Assembly: GCA_002305505.1 (NCBI GenBank)
Contig: DBRC01000042.1
Span: 39,339-77,397, forward strand
Origin: Prevotella sp. UBA1378
Lineage (GTDB): Bacteria > Bacteroidota > Bacteroidia > Bacteroidales > Bacteroidaceae
Length of the DNA stretch: 38,059 nt
Reading direction: 5' to 3'
Shown: one piece after another, positions 31,636 to 38,059 of the stretch
Numbering within the stretch: the stretch's first letter is position 1
Layout of the letters: every line of letters starts with the position of its first letter
The notes under the pieces: generated by a model
Database searches by the model: none
What the model saw: only the letters and a program-made list of their open reading frames with translations
Told to the model about the DNA's origin: nothing
Made by a program: the position numbers and the translations under genes

Positions 31636-34600
31636 ATGAAACAGTTTAGATTAGTGGACAACCTGCTGGGCTGGCTCAGCTTCCTGATAGCAGCCTTTGT
31701 TTATTGCTCCACGATTGAGCCGACAGCCAGTTTTTGGGACTGTCCAGAGTTTATCACAACGGGTTATAAGCTCGAGATAGGCCACCCGCCCGGTGCACCG
31801 TTCTTCATGCTTACCGCCAACCTCTTTTCACAGTTTGTCAGCGACCCTACACAGGTAGCACGCATGATAAACACGATGAGCGCCCTGCTCTCGGCCACCA
31901 CCATCCTGTTTTTATTTTGGTCGATTTCACATCTCACACGCAGGCTCCTCATTGACAACTGGAACGAGCTGACGCTGGGAAAGGCCATCGCCATAGAAGC
32001 TTCTGCCATGGTGGGGGCTTTGATTTACACATTCAGCGATACATTCTGGTTCTCCGCCGTAGAGGGCGAGGTATATGCCTACTCATCGGCCTTTACCGCC
32101 GTAGTGTTCTGGCTGATATTGAAGTGGGACGACCATGCCGATGAGCCCCACTCCGACCGCTGGCTGGTGCTCATCATGTACATGACCGGCCTCTCCATCG
32201 GCGTCCATCTGCTCAACCTGCTGTGCGTGCCGGCCATCGTGCTGGTTTATTACTACCGCAAATTCCCCAAACAAACACCGAAGCAAGACCTGCGCGGCTC
32301 GCTGGCCGCACTGGCACTGTCGATAGTAATCCTGGGCGCCGTGCTCTATGGCGTCGTTCCCGGAATCGTACAAGTGGGGGGATGGTTCGAACTGCTGTTC
32401 GTCAACGTCCTCGGCTGTCCGTTCAATACGGGTGAGATTGTCTATATCTTCCTGCTCATCGCCTGCATGATATGGGCTATCTACGAAACGTATAGGGACG
32501 ATAACCTGAAACGCCAAAACGCAGCCTTCCTCTGCTCTGTAGGCATGCTCGGCATCCCGTTCTACGGACACGGGTGGAGCTCGGTGGTTATCGGCATCAT
32601 CGTGCTGGCCGTACTGTGGTTCATCCTGCAACGCAAATACGAGAAGAAACCGCTGGTAAGCGCACGCGTGAAGAATACCTCGCTGCTCTGCATGCTCATG
32701 CTGATGATTGGCTACTCGAGCTACGCTCTGATTGTGATACGGTCGTCGGCCAACCCACCCATGGACCAGAACTCGCCTGAAGACATCTTCACGCTGGGCG
32801 AATACCTCAGCCGCGAACAATACGGCTCGCGCCCACTGCTGTACGGGCAAGCCTACACATCGCAGGTGGCCCTGGAGAAAGACGGCGACCTCTGCCGCCC
32901 GGCAATGAGCAAAGGTGCACCGGTATACCAGCGCAAGGAGAAGGCGACAGCCGACGAGAAAGACTCTTACTTCGTGGTGCGCACCAAAGATGAATACAAA
33001 TATGCGCAGAACATGTTCTTCCCCCGCATGTACGACGCCGGACGCACCGCGGCTTACGAGAGCTGGATGGGCGGGGTAGACGGCATAAACGTGCCCTACG
33101 ACCGCTGCGGAGAAATGATCATGGTGAAGAAACCGACGCAGATGGAGAACATACGCTTCTTCCTTTCCTACCAGTGCAACTTCATGTACTGGCGCTACTT
33201 CATGTGGAACTTCGCCGGCCGCCAGAACGACCTGCAAGGCAATGGCGAACTGGAGCACGGCAACTGGATAAGCGGTTTCGACTGGCTCGACAACTGGCGG
33301 CTGGGCGACCAAAGCAAGCTGCCCGACGAGCTGAAGAACAACAAGGGGCACAACGTATTCTACATGATGCCGCTGCTGCTCGGCCTCATCGGCCTCTTCT
33401 GGCAGTCACTGCGCAAGAACCAAAAGGGCATACGCCAGTTCTGGGTGGTATTCTTCCTGTTCTTCATGACCGGATTGGCCATCGTCATCTACCTGAACCA
33501 GACACCGATGCAGCCGCGTGAACGCGACTATGCCTACGCCGCCTCGTTCTACGCCTTCGCCATCTGGTGCGGCATGGGAGTGGCAGCCATCATCGACGAG
33601 CTATACAAGAAGATAAAAGGGCACGAGGCCGCCATCGCTGCAGCCGTCGGGCTCATCGCCCTGATTGTACCCGTACAGATGGCCTCGCAGACATGGGACG
33701 ACCACGACCGCAGCGGCCGCTATACCTGCCGCGACTTCGGACAGAACTACCTGATGTCACTGCAGCAAACTGGCAACCCGATTATCTTCACCAACGGCGA
33801 CAACGACACCTTCCCGCTTTGGTATAACCAAGACACCGAAGGCGTGCGCACCGATGCCCGGGTATGCAACCTGAGCTATCTGCAGACCGACTGGTATATC
33901 GACCAAATGCGCCGTCCGGCTTACGACTCGCCGTCGGTGCCCATCGAATGGAGCCGCCTGCAATACTGTGCCGGCACGAACGAGTATGTACAACTCGACC
34001 CGGGTATCAAAAACGATATCCGCGAACTGTACAAGACTTATCCGGAGGAAGCGCGCAAGATGTTCGGCAACGAGCCGTTCGAGCTGAAGAACATCCTGAA
34101 ATACTGGGTGCGCAACGAAGTGACGCCCGAGCAGAAAGAGGTGATGAAACTGCTCACCGGAGGCAACCGGGGCAATATCCACATCATACCTACCGACACC
34201 GTCTATGTCACCATCGACAAGGAAGCGGTGAAGAAAAGCGGCATGATGATGGCCAGCGACACCATCCCCGACCGCATGGTTATCTCGCTGAAAGGCAAGA
34301 ACGCCCTCTATAAGGGCGACCTGATGATGCTCGAGATGATTGCGCAGTGCAACTGGACGCGCCCGATATACGTTGCACTCACCGTAGGTGCTGAAAACTA
34401 CATGAACCTCGGCGACAACTTCGTGCAGGAAGGCCTCGTAAACCGCATCACGCCGTTCACGACGAACGTGCCGGGAGCCAAGAACTTCGACACGCAGCGT
34501 ACATACGATAACCTGATGCACCGCTTCAAGTTCGGCGGCCTCGACAAGAAAGGGCTCTACCTCGACGAGACCGTGATGCGCATGTGCTACACCCACCGCC

Positions 34601-35028
34601 GCATCTTCGTACAGCTGGCCATGAACCTGCTCAACGAGGGACAGAAGCAGAAGGCTGCCGAGGTACTGGCCTATGTAGACAAGAACATACCCACCTACAA
34701 TGTGCCCATCGACTACCTCTCGGGCTCGCTCGACGAAGCGCGCGTTTACGAATCGCTCGGACAGAAGCAGAAGGCTAAGGCCATCGCCAACGAGCTGTGG
34801 GAGAAATCAAGGCAGTACATCGAATGGTACTGCACCCTTAACGGCATACGCTTCTCCAGTGCACAGCGCGATTGCCTGCAGCATTTCTACATACTGCAGC
34901 AGACGGCCATGCTCATCCAGAAAATCGACGAGAAACAGGGTGCACAGAGATTGCAACAACTCGACAACTTATTGAACATGTACCGCATGAAGGGCGGCAC
35001 GTTCGAAACAGAAAAGTATGATTATTGA
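31636..35028 (+). CDS. DUF2723 (TMEM260-like) membrane glycosyltransferase candidate
   Basis: A 1130-residue protein. The N-terminal half has about eleven to thirteen membrane helices. Its first loop carries TIEPTASFWDCPEFI (Asp35, Glu38) followed by GHPPGAP (49-55), the conserved DUF2723 signature, laid out like the catalytic first loop of GT-C glycosyltransferases. The C-terminal half (about 690-1130) is soluble, with a domain containing NGDNDTFPLWY and helical TPR-like repeats (EQKQKAAEVLAYVD and GQKQKAKAIANELW). Eukaryotic TMEM260, which shares DUF2723, is an O-mannosyltransferase. By analogy this protein may start protein O-glycosylation in the periplasm, which Bacteroidetes are known to perform. 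That assignment is inference. It overlaps the deacetylase gene by 11 bp. Confidence 0.85.
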   Translation: MKQFRLVDNLLGWLSFLIAAFVYCSTIEPTASFWDCPEFITTGYKLEIGHPPGAPFFMLTANLFSQFVSDPTQVARMINTMSALLSATTILFLFWSISHLTRRLLIDNWNELTLGKAIAIEASAMVGALIYTFSDTFWFSAVEGEVYAYSSAFTAVVFWLILKWDDHADEPHSDRWLVLIMYMTGLSIGVHLLNLLCVPAIVLVYYYRKFPKQTPKQDLRGSLAALALSIVILGAVLYGVVPGIVQVGGWFELLFVNVLGCPFNTGEIVYIFLLIACMIWAIYETYRDDNLKRQNAAFLCSVGMLGIPFYGHGWSSVVIGIIVLAVLWFILQRKYEKKPLVSARVKNTSLLCMLMLMIGYSSYALIVIRSSANPPMDQNSPEDIFTLGEYLSREQYGSRPLLYGQAYTSQVALEKDGDLCRPAMSKGAPVYQRKEKATADEKDSYFVVRTKDEYKYAQNMFFPRMYDAGRTAAYESWMGGVDGINVPYDRCGEMIMVKKPTQMENIRFFLSYQCNFMYWRYFMWNFAGRQNDLQGNGELEHGNWISGFDWLDNWRLGDQSKLPDELKNNKGHNVFYMMPLLLGLIGLFWQSLRKNQKGIRQFWVVFFLFFMTGLAIVIYLNQTPMQPRERDYAYAASFYAFAIWCGMGVAAIIDELYKKIKGHEAAIAAAVGLIALIVPVQMASQTWDDHDRSGRYTCRDFGQNYLMSLQQTGNPIIFTNGDNDTFPLWYNQDTEGVRTDARVCNLSYLQTDWYIDQMRRPAYDSPSVPIEWSRLQYCAGTNEYVQLDPGIKNDIRELYKTYPEEARKMFGNEPFELKNILKYWVRNEVTPEQKEVMKLLTGGNRGNIHIIPTDTVYVTIDKEAVKKSGMMMASDTIPDRMVISLKGKNALYKGDLMMLEMIAQCNWTRPIYVALTVGAENYMNLGDNFVQEGLVNRITPFTTNVPGAKNFDTQRTYDNLMHRFKFGGLDKKGLYLDETVMRMCYTHRRIFVQLAMNLLNEGQKQKAAEVLAYVDKNIPTYNVPIDYLSGSLDEARVYESLGQKQKAKAIANELWEKSRQYIEWYCTLNGIRFSSAQRDCLQHFYILQQTAMLIQKIDEKQGAQRLQQLDNLLNMYRMKGGTFETEKYDY

Positions 35029-35629
35029 GCAACCCGCAATATGGCTGCGCTGGTTATTCCCCAGGGCAACGTGGAGAATGGACAAGCACGTGAAGGCAGT
35101 ATACCTTACCTTCGACGACGGCCCTATCCCCGAGGCTACACCTTTCATACTACAAACACTGGCCGAACATGGCGTCAAGGCGACGTTCTTCATGGTGGGC
35201 GACAACGTACATAAACACCCGGAACTATATCAGCAGGTTGTGGCTGCCGGCCATCGCATCGGCAACCACACCTACAACCATTACGGCGGATTCAAGCATA
35301 CGATAAAAGGCTATATGGACAATGCAAGCAAAGCCAACGAACTGCTGCATACCAACCTCTTCCGCCCGCCCCACGGAGCCATGCGGCTAACGCAGTATTT
35401 CTGGCTCGGCCGGAAATACCGCATCGTGATGTGGGACCTCGTTACCCGCGACTATTCGAAATGGATGACGGCCGAGGGTGTACTCAACAACGTAAAGCGG
35501 TACGCCCGCAACGGGTCGATCATCACGTTCCACGACTCGCTCAAGAGCATCGACAAACTGCATTACGCACTGCCCGAAGCCATCAAGTGGCTGAAAGAGC
35601 AAGGATACGAGTTCAAGGTATTTGATTGA
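35018..35629 (+). CDS. polysaccharide deacetylase (NodB-domain) family protein
   Basis: A 203-residue carbohydrate esterase 4-type protein. The NodB motifs are present: TFDDGP (31-36, with Asp33 as base and Asp34 as metal ligand), the zinc-binding HTYNH (His84 and His88), RPPHG (116-120) and a late His172 in FHD. There is no obvious signal peptide, only a hydrophobic N-terminal stretch (AIWLRWLF). It may work in the cytoplasm or be membrane-associated. Substrates of the family are N-acetylated sugars of peptidoglycan, chitin or surface glycans. It overlaps the DUF2723 gene and ends in a terminator, consistent with a two-gene glycan-modifying unit. Confidence 0.9.
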   Translation: MIIEQPAIWLRWLFPRATWRMDKHVKAVYLTFDDGPIPEATPFILQTLAEHGVKATFFMVGDNVHKHPELYQQVVAAGHRIGNHTYNHYGGFKHTIKGYMDNASKANELLHTNLFRPPHGAMRLTQYFWLGRKYRIVMWDLVTRDYSKWMTAEGVLNNVKRYARNGSIITFHDSLKSIDKLHYALPEAIKWLKEQGYEFKVFD

Positions 35630-35663
35630 AAAAACATCGGCTGCCGTGCAGCCGATGTTTTTT
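35629..35663 (+). terminator. intrinsic terminator after the deacetylase gene
   Basis: A perfect 16-bp stem (35629-35644 with 35648-35663) surrounds a CGT loop. Its GC-rich core is flanked by A6 on the left and T6 on the right. It begins on the last base of the stop codon and closes the plus-strand run. The symmetry also permits termination of the convergent LRR transcript. Confidence 0.93.
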
Positions 35664-35789
35664 GATTACGGATGAGGGAATACGGATTACGGTTTAATAG
35701 CTTTGGGGGTGTCTTGTTGAAACTACAAATTACCCTTTACACAGAGAATTAATCGGTTGCACAGGTTTTTGGCACAATATATAATTATG

Positions 35790-35864
35790 CAGTATCAATC
35801 CGTAATCCCTAATCCCTAATCCGTAATCCCTAATCCGTAATCCCTAATCCGTAATCCGTAATCC
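35790..35864. repeat. heptamer tandem repeat AATCC(C/G)T with CAGTATCAA leader
   Basis: Nine full heptamers AATCCGT or AATCCCT plus AATCC run from 35797 to 35864 without interruption. They are preceded by CAGTATCAA (35790-35798, sharing its last two bases with the first unit). Inverted copies of the same unit (GATTACGGAT and CGGATTACGG) lie at 35664-35692, so the repeats flank about 100 bp in opposite orientation. A shorter relative is at 21066-21095. The rest of the 35664-35870 gap contains no gene. Confidence 0.88.
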
Positions 35865-35870
35865 AAAAAA

Positions 35871-37742
35871 CTACTTTCCTCCGATAAACAGTTTCTTCCC
35901 GTTTTGGATGTAGATACCGCGCGGCAACTGGTTTCCTTGCTTGCCAACCCTCTGTCCGTCGAGCCGGTAAACCGGAGCCTTGCTGTCGATGGTATTTCCG
36001 CTTTCCACGGCTTCGATAGCCGTCGGGTCGTAACCGGTATAATCCATCCAAGCATCAAGCGACTGTTCGTAGTATTCCATGATCCAATGCTTCGCTGCCG
36101 CCGCTGCCACTTGGCTTACGGTGCAAATATTCTGTTCCTCACCCTTCGAGTTGTCGTATACCTGTATTCTGCCGAACCACCATTCCACCGCACTCTTATC
36201 TTCCAGTGCAGCGATAAACGCATCCATCTGCTCGCCCGCGATGCGGTTCCGCGAACAGTTGATTATATTGGCATTTCCCTTCAGCGAAGCGAGCCGGTTG
36301 CCGGAACAGTCTAAGAAATAAAGCTCTGCCTCCGGCACCACTAAAGATACGAGCTGGTTATCAGAGCAATCCAACTGGTAGAGATTGGTGCACACTTTCA
36401 AATCAAGGGCTGATAGCTTGTTATTTTTGCAGTCTACGTTAGTAAGCATCGGATTCCCGGAAAGGTTCAGTTCGGCGAGCTGGTTGTCCGAGCAGCGCAA
36501 ATACCGGAGCTGTGAATTCGCCGACAGGTCGAGTGCAGCCAGCTGGTTGTTCCCGCAGTACAGACTCTGCAACAGTGTGTTCTTCGACAGGTTGAGTGCG
36601 GTCAGCTGGTTATCGCTACACCCTATCTCTTCAAGCAGGGGGTTCGCCGTCACGTCCAAATCCTTTAACTGGTTTATCCATACATAGAGTATTTGGAGCG
36701 ACGGGCAGTTCGACACATCGAGCCCGGAAAGTTTGTTTTCACCGCACATCAAACGCACAAGCTTTGTATTCTGCGTCACGTCGAGCGCTTCCAACAAGTT
36801 GTTTGAGCAGTCCAAGATTTCGAGCAGCGGGCAGTTTGATACATTGAGCAGCGGCACCTTGTTTACGTTGCATATCAGTTCTTTAAGCTGCGTATTCTGC
36901 GTCACGTCGAGCCCGGCCAATTCATTCATACTGCAATCCAGCTTCTCGAGCTTCTTGTTCTGGGATATATCCAAAACGGTGATTTTCCAGTTGTGGAAGC
37001 AATTAAGCTCTACCAGCTCCGTGTTCTGCGTCACGTCGAGCGCATCGATTCCCATCGCTCCGCAGTTCAAGCGCACGAGCTTTTTGTTCTTAGACACATC
37101 CAAACTATTGGAGCCCTCACCCCCGTCCTCGACGTAAAAGCTATTAAACGAACAGTCGAGCTCCTCGAGTGCCTCGTTCTGCGTTACGTCGAGTGCATTT
37201 AACCAGCACCTGCTGCAATTCAGCCGGACCAGCTTCTTGTTCTTAGACAAGTCTAAACGGTTAATGCTTTCCATCCCGCCGGAGCTGAAATTCATGTTGC
37301 CCGAGCAATCGAGCTCCTCAAGCGCCTCGTTCTGCGTTACGTCGAGCGCTGTCAACTGGCAATCGCTGCAGTTCAACCGTATAAGCTTCTTGTTCTGGGA
37401 TACATCCAAAGTGGTGATACCACTATAGGAGCAGTCGAGCTCGAGCAGTTCTGCGCTTTTCGTCACGTCAATACCGGCATACTTGCTGTTACACTTCAGC
37501 ACCGTTACATCGCCCGTAATGGTCACGATAGGCTCCGTCAGCGTATATTCCGTTTTTCCCATAAAATACGCCTCCTGCACGCCATCAAGGGTTACATCCC
37601 CTGTCGCCTCAATGGTAAAAGACACCACTTCACCGGCAGTCTTCCCTGTCTCAAGTTTGATTACGTTCTGCGCCGCTGAAACTGCGGCTACGCTGGAAAT
37701 CAACAAGAAAACCAGCAATTTAATAAGTACATTTCCCTTCAT
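35871..37742 (-). CDS. secreted leucine-rich-repeat protein
   Basis: A 623-residue protein. The start at 37742 (MKGNVLIKLL) is chosen over an ATG 33 bp upstream because it gives a clean signal peptide cut near VSAAQN. After a short beta-rich N-terminal module come about 18-20 LRRs of mostly 21-23 residues, with the pattern L-x-x-L-D-C-S-x-N-x-L-x-x-L-D-V-T-x-N. A helical segment (about 485-560) follows, and a C-terminal tail of the type YRLDGQRVGKQ...RGIYIQNGKK. Such tails resemble, but are not proof of, Bacteroidetes C-terminal sorting domains. LRR proteins of this type act in adhesion or surface interactions. The coding DNA repeats TTCTGCGT(C/T)ACGTCGAG at five places (about 36772-37346), showing recent repeat expansion. 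Confidence 0.9.
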   Translation of the reverse strand: MKGNVLIKLLVFLLISSVAAVSAAQNVIKLETGKTAGEVVSFTIEATGDVTLDGVQEAYFMGKTEYTLTEPIVTITGDVTVLKCNSKYAGIDVTKSAELLELDCSYSGITTLDVSQNKKLIRLNCSDCQLTALDVTQNEALEELDCSGNMNFSSGGMESINRLDLSKNKKLVRLNCSRCWLNALDVTQNEALEELDCSFNSFYVEDGGEGSNSLDVSKNKKLVRLNCGAMGIDALDVTQNTELVELNCFHNWKITVLDISQNKKLEKLDCSMNELAGLDVTQNTQLKELICNVNKVPLLNVSNCPLLEILDCSNNLLEALDVTQNTKLVRLMCGENKLSGLDVSNCPSLQILYVWINQLKDLDVTANPLLEEIGCSDNQLTALNLSKNTLLQSLYCGNNQLAALDLSANSQLRYLRCSDNQLAELNLSGNPMLTNVDCKNNKLSALDLKVCTNLYQLDCSDNQLVSLVVPEAELYFLDCSGNRLASLKGNANIINCSRNRIAGEQMDAFIAALEDKSAVEWWFGRIQVYDNSKGEEQNICTVSQVAAAAAKHWIMEYYEQSLDAWMDYTGYDPTAIEAVESGNTIDSKAPVYRLDGQRVGKQGNQLPRGIYIQNGKKLFIGGK

Positions 37743-37815
37743 AATATTTACAGTTTTTATACCTTGCCGCACCACAATGCAGCTTGGCGGTTTTTAAAAA
37801 TATATCAATACACCG

Positions 37816-37823
37816 CAAATATA
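37816..37823 (-). promoter_or_regulatory. -7 element of the LRR gene
   Basis: The minus strand reads TATATTTG, matching TAnnTTTG, 73 bp before the start codon. No TTTG is seen 19-21 bp upstream. Confidence 0.45.
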
Positions 37824-38059
37824 CGAAAAATATTTTAATCTCCGCTTATTTCTTTAATAATATTTCAATAAGCAGCAATATAGCCCCCACCCCGCCCCTT
37901 TACCATACGGCCGGGGACATGGGATGAAACCGGGAAAAACCAACTTTAACCGTCATCAATCAAAGCCACCATACATACGCCAGTTCGGGATAAGGAACCC
38001 GCGCTAATCCGCGGCATAAGGGAAAGCGGCCGGATGTTTTTTGGCCATTTTTCTGAGAT
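37824..38059. other. non-coding stretch at the right edge
   Basis: No ORF, RNA gene or clear repeat is seen. The sequence moves from AT-rich to GC-rich, with a few short inverted repeats (for example GGCC around a T run near 38027-38045) too small to call. It probably belongs to the spacer before the next gene. Confidence 0.5.

Noticed and set aside
35797..35864. coding extension of the LRR gene through the heptamers
   Set aside because: The heptamers lie after the LRR stop codon. Their translation in any frame only gives a short periodic peptide, and the annotated C-terminal tail is a natural end.

Overview
This 38 kb window is chromosomal DNA from a gut-type member of the order Bacteroidales, with fairly high GC for that group. 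The evidence is a SusC/SusD polysaccharide-utilisation locus, many lipoproteins with Bacteroidetes-style lipoboxes, families largely confined to the phylum (DUF5686, DUF2807 head-GIN, DUF2723, BACON domains), promoters of the TTTG-N20-TAnnTTTG type, and no obvious Shine-Dalgarno sequences. The species cannot be fixed from sequence reading alone. No rRNA, tRNA, CRISPR array, transposase or phage gene was seen.

Layout. Positions 305-12884 (all minus strand) hold a small glycan-utilisation locus. In transcription order it has a LacI-type regulator, SusC, SusD, two surface glycan-binding lipoproteins, a small helical lipoprotein and a BACON-GH5 endoglucanase-type lipoprotein, and it ends in an intrinsic terminator at 241-278. 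The only glycoside hydrolase is one GH5, and the regulator is LacI-type rather than the usual hybrid two-component or ECF/anti-sigma system. The lacI promoter carries a PurR-like palindrome over its -33 element. The susC promoter region carries helically phased AAATGTTA repeats.

Positions 13130-22528 (minus strand) hold four groups: an orphan LuxR-type response regulator with a PaaI-type thioesterase; a sugar-nucleotidyltransferase-like enzyme, CDP-alcohol phosphatidyltransferase and DUF5686 operon that looks like phospholipid head-group chemistry, possibly inositol lipid; a head-GIN beta-helix lipoprotein, HAD phosphatase and ATP-grasp group; and a membrane histidine kinase.

The strand switches at 22529-22847. 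Positions 22848-35629 (plus strand) are a compact, mostly housekeeping run: serine acetyltransferase, RlmL-like rRNA methyltransferase, secreted DPP-IV-type peptidase, PurD, an unknown membrane protein, a YqaA/DedA-like protein, a zinc-type ABC binding protein and ATPase without an adjacent permease, a large DUF2723 (TMEM260-like) membrane protein and a NodB-type deacetylase. The run closes with a textbook terminator. A secreted leucine-rich-repeat protein lies on the minus strand at 35871-37742.

The most unusual material is in the spacers. There are four TTACC-N7-GGTAA palindromes at an exact 22-bp period (21124-21206), and a dispersed CAGTATCAA plus AATCC(C/G)T heptamer element at two loci (21066-21095 and 35790-35864). 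There is also a possible ~90-nt small RNA near 13005-13097. No complete new defence or mobile system was recognised.
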